In this document: piece by piece, positions 1 to 9,117 of the stretch
Position numbering within the stretch: position 1 is the first letter of the stretch
Layout: the number at the start of each line of letters is the position of its first letter
From: Christensenella sp. UBA6406
GTDB taxonomy: Bacteria; Bacillota; Clostridia; Christensenellales; UBA1242
Reading direction: 5' to 3'
DNA length: 16,784 bases
Assembly: GCA_002438625.1 (NCBI GenBank)
Contig: DJPS01000059.1
Coordinates: forward strand, 1 to 16,784
Notes under the pieces: model-generated
What the model saw: the letters and a program-made list of their open reading frames with translations, nothing else
What the model was told of the DNA's origin: nothing
Databases searched by the model: none
Translations under genes and position numbers: made by a program

Positions 1-74
1 ATTGCAACAACTTTTATGGTTTTGATATCTTTTGTTTTTCCTAAAACTTTATTTTTACTTAAATTAATTTTCAT
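1..74 (-). CDS. Possible 5' end of an unidentified gene, cut by the window edge
   Basis: An ATG at 74 opens a frame of 24 sense codons running off the left edge, beginning MKINLSKNKVLGKTKDIK. It has the same orientation as every other gene here and lies about 170 bases after the amidase stop. There is no clear ribosome binding site, only a weak AGG about 14 bases upstream. The fragment is lysine-rich and too short to assign to a family, so it could be chance open frame in AT-rich DNA. Confidence 0.3.
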   Translation of the reverse strand, partial: MKINLSKNKVLGKTKDIKTIKVVA

Positions 75-247
75 ACATTTATTTTAACCTAAATTCATTT
101 ATTTTACAAGCATATAAGGCAAAAAGTTTAATTATTATTAAATCAATTCAACAATTATTCATATTTACATTTCTAATTTTAAACATATGCAAATTGCTAA
201 AATTTAAAATGATAAATTTATTTAATAAAATTATTAAAATCTATTGC

Positions 248-970
248 CTAAAATTCTAACTTTCTATTTTCCACAAAATACATAACACAAGCGGAAAAGA
301 TTTCGTGGCAAACTTTGTTCATATAGTTTTTATCCTTTAAAAGCACTTCTTCATCGGGGTTTGTTAAGAACCCACACTCAATTAAAACGCTAGTTGTGTT
401 TGAACAATTTAAAATAAAATAATCTCCCGCAAGTGCTTCTTTTCTTGCATATTCTATTTTTTGCTTAAAGCGGTTTTGAATGCAGTTTGCCAAATCCTTG
501 CTACTTTCGCTCCCTATTTTGTAAAACGCCGTTATGCCCCGCTGGTCTGGCAAGGTAAAGCCGTTTTGATGCACTGAAATGACTAAATCTGCCTTTGCTT
601 CATTTATAATCTTCTCCCGCTTTTTCATATCATCAGTTTTTTTGTTTTTGGCAAATTCGCTATAAAGTCCGTTATCATCTTTCCTTGTATAAACAACTTT
701 AAAATTTAGTCCTTCAAAATATGCACCCAAACATAAACTGTATGCCAAATTGACATCGCTTTCCTTTGTTTCCCCGCTTGCTCCAACGACACCGCCATCT
801 ATGCCACCATGCCCCGCATCTATGACAACAACATATTGAGTTATGGGTGTTGAGACATTAACCGTCCTATAACAAAAGAAACCCACGCAAAATAGGCAAA
901 CAAACAAAAATGCAATGATTGAAACAAATAAAATCTTTTTACTTAAAACTACGCTTAAAATATTTTTCAT
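248..970 (-). CDS. N-acetylmuramoyl-L-alanine amidase, CwlD-like (Amidase_3)
   Basis: This is a zinc amidase that cleaves the bond between muramic acid and the stem-peptide L-alanine in peptidoglycan. The 240-residue protein has an N-terminal membrane anchor or signal segment at about 13-34, followed by one Amidase_3 domain. The visible active-site set is the GHGG histidine (H54), E70 in the KESDVN motif, H134 in SVHQNG and E198 in LIECGF. The SxESxxLAxxIQ stretch near 154-166 and the overall length resemble CwlD, which in Bacillus helps form spore-cortex muramic lactam. I cannot tell from this window whether the organism sporulates, so a general cell-wall role is also possible. It follows the LtaS-like gene after a terminator. 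The ATG at 970 has no clear Shine-Dalgarno sequence, which is unusual in this window, but it precedes the anchor helix and is the only sensible start. Confidence 0.85.
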   Translation of the reverse strand: MKNILSVVLSKKILFVSIIAFLFVCLFCVGFFCYRTVNVSTPITQYVVVIDAGHGGIDGGVVGASGETKESDVNLAYSLCLGAYFEGLNFKVVYTRKDDNGLYSEFAKNKKTDDMKKREKIINEAKADLVISVHQNGFTLPDQRGITAFYKIGSESSKDLANCIQNRFKQKIEYARKEALAGDYFILNCSNTTSVLIECGFLTNPDEEVLLKDKNYMNKVCHEIFSACVMYFVENRKLEF

Positions 971-1045
971 AATTTATGTTTATTCAAATAAATAAAGATT
1001 TAAAACCAAAAACAATAAAATAAGACTTTAAAAACTTTTTTTACT

Positions 1046-1083
1046 TAAAAAAATGATAGCAATCTATTTTTATAAATGCCACC
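1046..1083 (-). terminator. Intrinsic terminator after the LtaS-family gene
   Basis: On the minus strand GGTGGCA pairs with TGCTATC (7 bp, two G-U pairs) around a 15-base loop. One A and then seven T follow. It lies 54 bases past the sulfatase stop and before the amidase gene, so it probably ends the upstream transcript. Confidence 0.55.
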
Positions 1084-1136
1084 ATTTTTTTATTTTTTAA
1101 TTTACTTTTTAAAATTTAACCATTTTACTTTAATTT

Positions 1137-3203
1137 TTAAACACTTTCATTTTCAATTAAAGATTTATATTGATGATTTTTAAAATAATTTGAATAGAAA
1201 ATTTTATCTAGATATTCTTGCCTTATTAAATTTTCTTTCGCTCTTTCAATAAAATCTTCTTTATCTTCTTTTGTAAATCCATCGCAAGTGTAAAGCAAAT
1301 TATTAACAGAATAGCAAATTAATTTATCTGTTACAAAAATGCCATACGCCCTTGAATGAATAATACTTTCTTTTTCCGTAAAGAATGAATTACCTAAATA
1401 AAGATTTCTCCAACCCTTAATGCCAAACAAATCTAAAACTGTTGGAATCATATCAATAGCAGTTGTAAATTTATTTAATGTTAAGCACTTGCCTGCTTCT
1501 GCCTTATCGTTTCCTATTACATAATCAACGCACGCATCGCCATTATCCAATTTATATTGAGACACTAATTTTTTATCATAAATTATGCAAGGTATTCTAT
1601 ATAACTCGCTGTTATATGTTTCCTTTATTCCTTTTGCATAATATGACAAATTGTTATAATAAGTGTTGTGGTCGCCATAAAGCACAAGTGTTGTGTTTTC
1701 ATCTAGCCCAGTGCTTTCTAAATAATCCATTAAATATCCAAGTGCCACATCAAAATCAAGCACACAAGCGGCATATGTTCTTAAATAATTTGCCTTTTTA
1801 TTGCCTTCAACTTCAGGGAAAACATTAAGTGCATCAAAATAGCCATAATAACCATTTTCATATTCTTCGCCCGCCTTGTCTACATATGTAAAGTTCTTAA
1901 AGCCTTCCCTAGGTTCATAATAACCATGCATTCCAAATGTTAAATAATATGTCATAAACTGCTTATCAGTTGGGCACATAACTTCAACCATATGTTTAAC
2001 AGTTTCACTATCTTTTGTCCTTTCACCTTTATCCCAATCATCGTTACCAAGCGTATTTACCACACCATATTTTTCCATTTCTTCAATAGCATAAAACTTT
2101 TCAAAACCCGCATAAGACAGACTCACACTTCTATTGTAGAATGATGCGTTATTTTGATGGAATGCATTAACCACTGCTTCACTATTTGCCTCTTTAAACA
2201 TATTCGCAAGAGAATATGGATAACTATTTTTAGGGAAATCATAGTTTATATATTTAGCGGTAGGATTAGACCCATAAAGCACATTGTTTTCTGTCGTATC
2301 CGTCTTTTCTCTTGAATAAAAGTTATTCATTACCAAACTTTCACCAAACAACTTTGTAATATTAGGATATATCTTTTTAATTGTTTCCGCATCGTACCAA
2401 GTTAGTGGATACCAATCAAATGATTCCACCATAAGCATAATTAGATTGTTACCCTTGCTTATGCCGTTATACTTGCTTGTTTCTAGCAAATAATCGCTTT
2501 TATCCGCATCGTCATCTCCGTATAGATAACTGTCCAACTTATCAACATCGCTTGTGTCCACTCTTTGTGCCAAAACACCGCTTAAAACTTCACTAATCGC
2601 ATTGCCTGTTATGCCCACACTTTGATATTTTGAATCGTATTGGTTATAAAGCATTTGCACATAACTTTGCCTACTTGACTGATAACCGCTGTAAATAGGC
2701 ACAACAACTAAAACTGCCACCAAAACACCCGTTAAAATGCTTGAAATTAACTTATATTTTTTATTAACAGCATTTGTTGTTATTGCCTTTTTCTTCCTAT
2801 AAACCAAAAGCCCAACAACCATTCCTATAAATGCCAAAGCAAGTGGCACCAAAATCCAAAGTTGCAAAGTGTTAAATGTTAAATCTTCTATTGTTCCCCT
2901 TGCATCGTTTCTCATATTTATCATACTGAAATCAAAAAATGTTCCATTTGATTCATACATATAAATAAAGCCAACGCACATAACAATCTGTCCAACAACA
3001 AACACACTTGCAACAACTCCTTTTGCAATTTGATTTTTAATAAGCGTTAAAACTAATGCACAAACAACAAGCAACGCAAGTGAATAAAGCGGACTTGTTA
3101 AGTATGGTGCACAATTTGCAAAAGTTATGCTAAACAACTCTATAAATATTGCAACAAAAATCCAAACCCAAACAATAAGGTTGTCTTTAAAAAACTCTTT
3201 CAC
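1137..3203 (-). CDS. LtaS-family membrane sulfatase (lipoteichoic acid synthase-like phosphotransferase)
   Basis: This 688-residue membrane enzyme has several N-terminal transmembrane helices within residues 8-172 and an extracellular alkaline-phosphatase/sulfatase fold from about 250. In LtaS this fold polymerises glycerol phosphate from phosphatidylglycerol; other members transfer phosphoglycerol or phosphoethanolamine to other glycans. The expected metal and nucleophile positions are present: E260 in LMVESFD, T301 in the REKTDTTEN segment (family form GKTSDAEF), H426 in FGMHGYY, and D511-H512 in LYGDHN. The start is GTG at 3203, preceded by AAAGGAGAT at good spacing. A weak promoter lies just upstream and a terminator just downstream, so it may be a single-gene unit. 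The exact polymer substrate is not readable from sequence; the membrane and catalytic layout is clear. Confidence 0.85.
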   Translation of the reverse strand: MKEFFKDNLIVWVWIFVAIFIELFSITFANCAPYLTSPLYSLALLVVCALVLTLIKNQIAKGVVASVFVVGQIVMCVGFIYMYESNGTFFDFSMINMRNDARGTIEDLTFNTLQLWILVPLALAFIGMVVGLLVYRKKKAITTNAVNKKYKLISSILTGVLVAVLVVVPIYSGYQSSRQSYVQMLYNQYDSKYQSVGITGNAISEVLSGVLAQRVDTSDVDKLDSYLYGDDDADKSDYLLETSKYNGISKGNNLIMLMVESFDWYPLTWYDAETIKKIYPNITKLFGESLVMNNFYSREKTDTTENNVLYGSNPTAKYINYDFPKNSYPYSLANMFKEANSEAVVNAFHQNNASFYNRSVSLSYAGFEKFYAIEEMEKYGVVNTLGNDDWDKGERTKDSETVKHMVEVMCPTDKQFMTYYLTFGMHGYYEPREGFKNFTYVDKAGEEYENGYYGYFDALNVFPEVEGNKKANYLRTYAACVLDFDVALGYLMDYLESTGLDENTTLVLYGDHNTYYNNLSYYAKGIKETYNSELYRIPCIIYDKKLVSQYKLDNGDACVDYVIGNDKAEAGKCLTLNKFTTAIDMIPTVLDLFGIKGWRNLYLGNSFFTEKESIIHSRAYGIFVTDKLICYSVNNLLYTCDGFTKEDKEDFIERAKENLIRQEYLDKIFYSNYFKNHQYKSLIENESV

Positions 3204-3306
3204 TTTTATTTATCTCCTTTGTAATTTAAATTTAGGTAAATTTTTTCTTTGTTTTGTAATTTGATTTAATTCTATTTTATTTTCTATTATTTATTATTCA
3301 TCACTT

Positions 3307-3335
3307 TTTAAAATGATTAAATTTAATTATTTCAA
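3307..3335 (-). promoter_or_regulatory. Candidate sigma-A promoter for the LtaS-family gene
   Basis: TTGAAA (3330-3335) is followed after 17 bases by TTTAAA (3307-3312), about 100 bases upstream of the GTG start. The -35 is good, the -10 matches only 4 of 6, and the surrounding DNA is almost pure A/T, so chance matches are likely. Confidence 0.3.
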
Positions 3336-3377
3336 TTTGATTTTATATTGATTTATATCAATTTTTAAATTATCTCA

Positions 3378-5177
3378 TTAGTCCAAAATTGCTTTTATTC
3401 TTCTTACGCCACTTGAACTGCTTTCTTCTTTAACAATTTTAAAATGGTGCAATTCCTTTGTATTCTTAGCGTGTGGACCCCCGCAAATTTCTTTACTATA
3501 TTTACCCATTGTATAGACCTTTACAACATCGCCATATTTGTTTCCAAACACGCCTAATGCACCGCTTTCTCTTGCCTTTTCTAGTGGCATTTCTTCGCAA
3601 GTTATTTCAACTTCATCAGCGATGGCTTGATTTACAATATCTTCCAACTTCTTCAACTCTTCTGGCAACAACTTCCTATCAAAATTAAAGTCAAACCTTA
3701 ACCTTTCTGGCGTTATGTTGCTTCCTTTTTGATAAATATCATCCCCAAATGTTGAACGCAAAGCCCCCAAAAGCAAATGCGTTGCAGTGTGTAACCTTGC
3801 AGTAACTTCATTAGCCTCGCTTAATCCGCCCTTGAAGAGATGCTCTGCCCCTTGCCTTGAAATTTGTTGATGATGTTCAAATGCCTTGTTATAACCATCC
3901 ACATCCACATCAACCCCGCACTCACCAGCAAGTTCAACAGTAAGTTCAAGCGGAAAACCAAATGTGTCATAAAGTCTAAATGCAGTTTGTCCATCCATCA
4001 TTTTGCCACTTAAATTTGCAATTTGCTTTTCAAACTCTTTTGTTCCCGCAACAATAGTTTGCGAAAATTTGTTGATTTCCTTATTTAATTCATCTATTAT
4101 AAATGCCCTATTCTTTTCAAGTGAGCCATAAACAAACGGATTATATGCGGTAAAATAATTTATAAATGATTCGCTTACCTTAACTAAATCTTCCGCCTTT
4201 ATGCCAAGCCTTCTTGCATAATTAACTGCACGCCTTATAAGCCTTCTAAGCACATAGCCTTGCCCAACATTGCTTGGAGCTATGCCCTTTTCATCGCCCA
4301 TAATGATTGTTGCCGTTCTCATATGGTCGGCAATAATCCTAAACGCTTTCTTATTCTCTTCATCCGCATAAGATTTTCCACTTATTTCTTCTATAGTCTT
4401 AATTGCATCTGCAAATATAACACTATCATAAACAGATTGAACACCATTAGATATGCAAATCACTCTTTCTAATCCCATACCTGTGTCCACATTCTTTTGT
4501 GCAAGTTCTTTGCATTCTCCACCCGCTGTTTCAACCCTATATTGCATAAACACATCGTTCCATATTTCTAAATACTTTCCACAATCGCACGCTGGTGAAC
4601 AACTTTCACAACACTTTGGCTTGCCCGTATCGTAAAACATTTCGGTGTCTGGTCCGCACGGTCCAACCCCTGAGCCCAAAGCCCACCAGTTATCCTTTTT
4701 AGGAAGGAAGAATATATTTTCTTTCTTAACGCCCGCTTGAAGCCATAGATTTGCCCCTTCTTCATCCCTTGGACAAGTTTCATCGCCTTCAAACACTGTA
4801 ACGGCAAGTCTATCAATAGGAATATTTAAGTATTTTTCACTTGTTAAAAACTCAAAACTCCACGGTATCATTTCCTTTTTGAAATAATCGCCCAAACTCC
4901 AATTCCCTAACATTTCAAACATTGTTAAATGGCTGGCATCTCCAACAGACTCAATATCATTTGTTCTTATGCACTTTTGCACATCACAAAGCCTTGTGCC
5001 TTTTGGATGCTTTTCGCCAAGTAAATACGGAACAAGCGGATGCATCCCCGCTATGGTAAACAACACTGATGCATCGTTTTCAGGAATGACACTTGCACTA
5101 GGTATCTCAACGTGTCCCTTTTCCTTAAAAAATCCTATCCACATTTCATAAAGTTCTTTTGGCGTTAATTTTTTCAT
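3378..5177 (-). CDS. alaS: Alanine--tRNA ligase, compact form lacking the C-Ala domain
   Basis: AlaRS charges tRNA-Ala with alanine and removes mischarged Ser or Gly. The class II aminoacylation core covers about 1-240 (KCIR at 68-71, FEMLGNWSLGDYFK at 87-100, motif 3 DTGMGLERV at 231-239). The tRNA-recognition region follows to about 440, and the editing site has HTATH (H463, H467) and CGGPH (C565, H569). The protein stops at 599 residues, whereas E. coli AlaRS has about 875. It ends straight after the editing domain, so C-Ala is absent. H463 also sits about 100 residues earlier than E. coli H564, so the intervening beta-barrel appears to be missing. A cysteine-rich insert (C189, C190, C193, C197, C199) could bind metal. 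The ATG at 5177 follows AAAGGA at 6 bases. It is downstream of dnaB with a 183-base gap, and no T-box leader was found. Confidence 0.93.
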   Translation of the reverse strand: MKKLTPKELYEMWIGFFKEKGHVEIPSASVIPENDASVLFTIAGMHPLVPYLLGEKHPKGTRLCDVQKCIRTNDIESVGDASHLTMFEMLGNWSLGDYFKKEMIPWSFEFLTSEKYLNIPIDRLAVTVFEGDETCPRDEEGANLWLQAGVKKENIFFLPKKDNWWALGSGVGPCGPDTEMFYDTGKPKCCESCSPACDCGKYLEIWNDVFMQYRVETAGGECKELAQKNVDTGMGLERVICISNGVQSVYDSVIFADAIKTIEEISGKSYADEENKKAFRIIADHMRTATIIMGDEKGIAPSNVGQGYVLRRLIRRAVNYARRLGIKAEDLVKVSESFINYFTAYNPFVYGSLEKNRAFIIDELNKEINKFSQTIVAGTKEFEKQIANLSGKMMDGQTAFRLYDTFGFPLELTVELAGECGVDVDVDGYNKAFEHHQQISRQGAEHLFKGGLSEANEVTARLHTATHLLLGALRSTFGDDIYQKGSNITPERLRFDFNFDRKLLPEELKKLEDIVNQAIADEVEITCEEMPLEKARESGALGVFGNKYGDVVKVYTMGKYSKEICGGPHAKNTKELHHFKIVKEESSSSGVRRIKAILD

Positions 5178-5360
5178 AATCTTCCTTTAAATCTCCCTTT
5201 GTAAACTTAAAAACCACATAAATAACCGCTAAAAATGCGGATAAATGCATATTTTTAATAAAAATGATTAATATATATAATTCATTATTTAATTAATTTT
5301 TAATCTGTTTTCGTTTATCTTTAAATCTTTTCAATTAAATTGATTTACATTTTATTTTAA

Positions 5361-6809
5361 TTAAAATACATCATCAATTTCGGTTTCTTCCATTTTTTCT
5401 AACTTATTAAACACAACTTCATCTTTTTTCTTCTTGTGCGAAACTGTTGGTGCAGAGTTTTCCAAACTTTCCGCATCTGCATCTTTATTTACGCTAACAA
5501 ATGTTACATACTCGCCACGCCACCTTAAAGGCACAACGCCTTGCTCACCATTACGGTGCTTAGCAATTATAAGTTCGCACACATTTGGTTCGCCTTGATA
5601 ATCGGCATACATATCCATACGATTGATAAACATAACAATGTCCGCATCTTGCTCTATACTTCCTGACTCTCTTAAATCGGCAAGCATTGGCGTATGGTCC
5701 TTTCTTGATTCCACCGCACGATTAAGTTGCGAAAGAACCAAAATAGGCACATTTAATTCTTTGGCAGCAATTTTTAAAGCCCTTGTGAATCCACTGATTT
5801 CCAACTGTCTGCTCTCCACTTGTTTAGGAGATGACATAAGTTGCAAATAGTCTATCATTATAAGGTCTAGCCCGTGTTCTCTTTGAAGTCGCCTGCACTT
5901 TTTTAAAATTTCAATCGGATTTGTCATTGAATTATCATCAACATAGATTTCAAGTTGTTTCAACTGCTCGCTTGCTTTTAGCATTCTTTCCCATTCGGCT
6001 GAATCCATATTTCCGCTTAAAGTCTTGCTCATATCCACGCAAGAAAGCGAACATAAAATTCTTTGCGTTATTTGACTTTTAGGCATTTCTAGTGAGAACA
6101 CCGCACACTTGTAGCCAGCCAAAGCGGCATTTGTTATAACATTCATTGTGAAACTTGTTTTACCCACACCAGGACGGGCAGCAATTAAAATTAAGTCGCT
6201 TCGTTGCAAGCCGTTCGTTATTTTGTCTAGCCCATAAAAACCCGTTGTGATTCCCCTAAGTGCGGATTTATCTTTTTGTATTAATTCAAATTTGCTTATA
6301 ACATCATCAATAGTTGTTGAAATTTTAACAATTTCGCCACGCTCTTCGCTTTTTCCTATATCAAAGATAAGTTTTTCAGCATTATCCATAGCATCTTCGC
6401 TATCCGCTTCGTACGATTTTGTTATAATTTGTTGCCCAACTTCAATAAGTTTTCTACGCAAACTATCCTTTTTAACAATATCTATATAATATTCCAAATT
6501 TTCAGCACTTGGCATTATGTTTGTTAATTGGCTTATATATTCAAACCCGCCAACCGCCTCTAAATTTCCACTTTTTTCAACCGCACTGACAAGCGTAACA
6601 AAATCTATTGGCTTGTTTGCGTTGTAAAGTTCATACATTTCATTAAATAAAATTTGATGAACCTCAGAGTAAAAATCTTCTTCTTTTAAAACAGCAAACA
6701 CTGTAATTGATGCGTTATCATCAATCAAAACTGCACCCAAAACACTTTGCTCTGCTTCGTTGCTATGTGGCATCATTCTAGGGGCATTGTTGTTTACCTT
6801 TCTTACCAT
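5361..6809 (-). CDS. dnaB: Replicative DNA helicase DnaB
   Basis: This hexameric 5'-3' helicase unwinds DNA ahead of the replisome and recruits primase. The 482-residue protein has the N-terminal DnaB domain (about 14-115, starting with the typical PHSNEAEQSVLGAVLID) and the RecA-like C-terminal domain from about 165. Walker A is ARPGVGKTS (211-219, K217), and Walker B is LIMIDYLQL with D320. Downstream motifs include LSQLNR, the RESGSIEQDAD stretch and the HRNG arginine-finger region. The acidic, lysine-rich tail after about 445 is poorly conserved in the family. The ATG at 6809 follows AAAGGAGT with 8-base spacing, about 35 bases downstream of the best promoter in the window. It is the usual length and shows no sign of an intein. 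Confidence 0.96.
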   Translation of the reverse strand: MVRKVNNNAPRMMPHSNEAEQSVLGAVLIDDNASITVFAVLKEEDFYSEVHQILFNEMYELYNANKPIDFVTLVSAVEKSGNLEAVGGFEYISQLTNIMPSAENLEYYIDIVKKDSLRRKLIEVGQQIITKSYEADSEDAMDNAEKLIFDIGKSEERGEIVKISTTIDDVISKFELIQKDKSALRGITTGFYGLDKITNGLQRSDLILIAARPGVGKTSFTMNVITNAALAGYKCAVFSLEMPKSQITQRILCSLSCVDMSKTLSGNMDSAEWERMLKASEQLKQLEIYVDDNSMTNPIEILKKCRRLQREHGLDLIMIDYLQLMSSPKQVESRQLEISGFTRALKIAAKELNVPILVLSQLNRAVESRKDHTPMLADLRESGSIEQDADIVMFINRMDMYADYQGEPNVCELIIAKHRNGEQGVVPLRWRGEYVTFVSVNKDADAESLENSAPTVSHKKKKDEVVFNKLEKMEETEIDDVF

Positions 6810-6850
6810 ACGATTTTACTCCTTTTAATTAATATTTTATCCTATTGTTC

Positions 6851-6879
6851 ATTATAACACAAAAGAAAACTTTTTTCAA
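6851..6879 (-). promoter_or_regulatory. Strong sigma-A promoter with extended -10 for dnaB
   Basis: TTGAAA (6874-6879), a 17-base spacer and a perfect TATAAT (6851-6856), with TGT directly before the -10 giving an extended -10. The predicted transcript start near 6844 leaves a leader of about 35 bases carrying the AAAGGAGT site of dnaB. Confidence 0.8.
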
Positions 6880-6908
6880 CTGATAAAACCATTTACACAC
6901 ATTTTAGT

Positions 6909-7151
6909 TTAATCTGAAAATGGGTCAAATTTGGTTTTCTTTTTTTCTTCTTTCTTTTTGTCAAACACTTTAATTTTTAAAACATATGATACAACTAATG
7001 TTAAAACAATAAGTGCGAAAGTTATAAGCCAAAGCACAAGGTTTGAAACATAAGGTGTTAAGACAACAACAATGACCATAATAGGAATAAAAGCAATTAA
7101 AATTGCCTTTAAAAAGTAATTAAAATTGCTTGAAAAATCCCTTTTATTCAC
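6909..7151 (-). CDS. Small two-helix membrane protein of unknown function
   Basis: I do not recognise this 80-residue protein. It has two hydrophobic helices, about 14-36 and 38-61, and then a strongly basic tail (DKKKEEKKKTK) ending DPFSD. The positive tail suggests that both ends are cytoplasmic. The start is GTG at 7151, inside the last codons of typA (8-base overlap). It has a good site, AGGGGAG, 9 bases upstream within the typA coding sequence, so translation is probably coupled to typA. No catalytic residues are visible. It could be a small integral membrane accessory protein. The gene ends 99 bases before the dnaB start, and the dnaB promoter lies in that gap. Confidence 0.75.
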   Translation of the reverse strand: MNKRDFSSNFNYFLKAILIAFIPIMVIVVVLTPYVSNLVLWLITFALIVLTLVVSYVLKIKVFDKKKEEKKKTKFDPFSD

Positions 7152-8976
7152 CTACTTTAACTCCCCTTGCTCTGTTTCTTGCTCTTTCTGCGTGGTCTAA
7201 AACAATCTTTCTTATTCTTAAACTCTTTGGTGTAACTTCCAAATATTCATCATCACTAATGAAGTCCAAAGATGCTTCTAGTGTAGGTGGTTGAATAGGA
7301 ATAAGCCTTAATGCATCATCACTTGCACTTGCACGGCAGTTTGATAAGTGCTTTTTCTTACAAACATTAACAACAATATCTTCATTTTTAGGGTTAGAAC
7401 CAACAACCATTCCCGCATAAACAGGTGTGCCTGGCAAAATGAATAAAGAGCCTCTTTCTTGTGCATTGAACAATCCATATTGAACCGCCTCGCCTGATTC
7501 GTGTGCAATTAAAGAACCTGTTGTTCTTCTTACAATGTCGCCTTTATATGGTTCATAACCTATGCCAATAGAGTTCATAATTCCTTCACCTTTCGTATCT
7601 GTTAAGAACTCGCTCTTATAGCCAAACAAGCCCCTTGCAGGGATTTTGAATTCTATTCTCATACGATTTTGATGTGGTGTCATTTGTTGTAACTCGCCTT
7701 TTCTTACGCCCATTTTTTCCATTACAACGCCAACGCTTTCTTCTGGCACATCAATGACTAATTTTTCCATAGGTTCGCATTTAACGCCATCAATTTCTTT
7801 ATACAAAACTCTTGGCATACTTACTTGGAATTCATAGCCTTCCCTTCTCATATTTTCAATTAAAATGGCAAGATGCATTTCTCCACGACCGCAAACTTTA
7901 AATTGTTCGCTTGTCGCACCATCTGTAACTCTTAAAGATAAATCTCTGTCCTTTTCTTTATAAAGTCTATCTCTTAAATGCCTTGAAGTTACAAATTTAC
8001 CTTCTTTACCTGCAAATGGACTGTCATTAACTGAGAATGTCATTTCCACGCTTGGTTCTGAAATCTTAACAAAAGGAAGTGGTTCTACCAAACTACTGTC
8101 GCAAATTGTGTCGCCAATATTTACACCTTCAACGCCTGCAACAAGGACAATGTCGCCCACTGTTGATGTTTCAACTGGAACTCTCTTTAATCCTTCAAAT
8201 TGATACATCGTTACAACCTTAGTTTTGCTGTTCACTTCTGGGTTGTGCCAGTTGCATAGCGTAACTTGTTGATTTACCCTCATATTTCCTCTTGTTATCT
8301 TTCCTATTGCAAGTTTACCAACAAAGTCGTTTGGCTCGCACGCTGAAACAAGCATTTGAAGTGGTGCGTTTTCATCGCCACTTGGTGGGTCAATATGATT
8401 TAAAATTGTTTCAAATAATGGAGTGAAATCTTTTGCTTCATCTGCCATATTTAGTTTACTTACGCCATTTCTTGCACTTGCATAAACAATAGGGCTGTTA
8501 AGTTGTTCATCTGTTGCATCTAATTCCATTAAAAGCATTAAAACTTCATCTACAACTTCGGTGATTCTTTCATCTGGTCTATCAATTTTATTGATTACAA
8601 TTATAACTTTAAGGTTTAACTCTAATGCCTTTTGCAAAACAAATCTTGTTTGTGGCATTGGACCTTCAAATGCGTCAACAACCAAAAGCACGCCATCAAC
8701 CATCTTCAAAACTCTTTCAACTTCTCCGCCAAAGTCTGCGTGCCCTGGTGTGTCTATGACATTAATCTTTACACCCTTATAAGCACAAGCCGTGTTCTTT
8801 GCCAAAATTGTTATGCCACGCTCTTTTTCTATGGCGTTGTTATCCATAACTCTATCCGCAACTTCTTGGTTATCCCTAAACACTCCGCCTTGTTTCAACA
8901 TTTCATTAACTAGTGATGTTTTACCGTGGTCAACGTGGGCAATTATCGCTACATTTCTAATCTTCTCGTTTATCAT
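7144..8976 (-). CDS. typA: Ribosome-associated GTPase TypA/BipA
   Basis: TypA is a translational GTPase of the EF-G/LepA class that binds the 70S ribosome and helps 50S assembly and stress or cold growth. G motifs are in order: AHVDHGKT (13-20), ERGITI, DTPGHADF, NKID and SAR. Domain II, the EF-G-like domains and the TypA-specific C-terminal domain follow (PTLEASLDFISDDEYLEVTP and the SLRIRK ending region). The chosen start is ATG at 8976, giving 610 residues against about 607 in E. coli. AAGGAGAG lies about 12 bases upstream. An in-frame TTG at 9006 would add ten residues, but it lacks a ribosome binding site and would place the real site inside the coding region. It overlaps the small membrane-protein gene by 8 bases, so the two likely share a transcript. 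Confidence 0.95.
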   Translation of the reverse strand: MINEKIRNVAIIAHVDHGKTSLVNEMLKQGGVFRDNQEVADRVMDNNAIEKERGITILAKNTACAYKGVKINVIDTPGHADFGGEVERVLKMVDGVLLVVDAFEGPMPQTRFVLQKALELNLKVIIVINKIDRPDERITEVVDEVLMLLMELDATDEQLNSPIVYASARNGVSKLNMADEAKDFTPLFETILNHIDPPSGDENAPLQMLVSACEPNDFVGKLAIGKITRGNMRVNQQVTLCNWHNPEVNSKTKVVTMYQFEGLKRVPVETSTVGDIVLVAGVEGVNIGDTICDSSLVEPLPFVKISEPSVEMTFSVNDSPFAGKEGKFVTSRHLRDRLYKEKDRDLSLRVTDGATSEQFKVCGRGEMHLAILIENMRREGYEFQVSMPRVLYKEIDGVKCEPMEKLVIDVPEESVGVVMEKMGVRKGELQQMTPHQNRMRIEFKIPARGLFGYKSEFLTDTKGEGIMNSIGIGYEPYKGDIVRRTTGSLIAHESGEAVQYGLFNAQERGSLFILPGTPVYAGMVVGSNPKNEDIVVNVCKKKHLSNCRASASDDALRLIPIQPPTLEASLDFISDDEYLEVTPKSLRIRKIVLDHAERARNRARGVKVGE

Positions 8977-9072
8977 TTCTTCTTTTTCTCTCCTTAATTT
9001 AATCAAAATCTTTTAAAAATGCAAAATTATTTTATTTATTTTTACTAATAAAGCACATTTGCTTGTCAATTA

Positions 9073-9098
9073 CAAAAACATAACCATAAAAGGTTATG
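9073..9098 (-). terminator. Hairpin with T-run, second terminator after P1 or a typA leader hairpin
   Basis: A perfect 7-bp stem, CATAACC/GGTTATG, has a six-base loop and is followed on the minus strand by TTTTT (9074-9078). It is about 115 bases after the P1 stop and about 97 bases before the typA ATG. It may back up the stronger terminator at 9157-9192, or act inside the typA leader if the promoter at 9118-9146 is used. Confidence 0.55.
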
Positions 9099-9117
9099 CT
9101 TATAACTAAATCACTAT

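Noticed and set aside
1478..1828. Plus-strand open frames antisense to the sulfatase and similar ones opposite other genes
   Set aside because: They have no ribosome binding sites, show Cys/His/Leu-rich low-quality composition, and lie wholly opposite well-supported minus-strand genes.
3204..3377. Remnant of the missing AlaRS C-terminal domain after the stop codon
   Set aside because: The region is nearly pure A/T with stops in all frames and no AlaRS-like residues, so a recent frameshift or nonsense truncation is not supported.
5178..5360. Possible T-box or attenuator leader before alaS, including a CCGC/GCGG hairpin at about 5229-5243
   Set aside because: The hairpin has only 4 bp and no T-run, and no T-box core (AGGGTGG...GCG) or specifier stem is visible in the 183-base gap.
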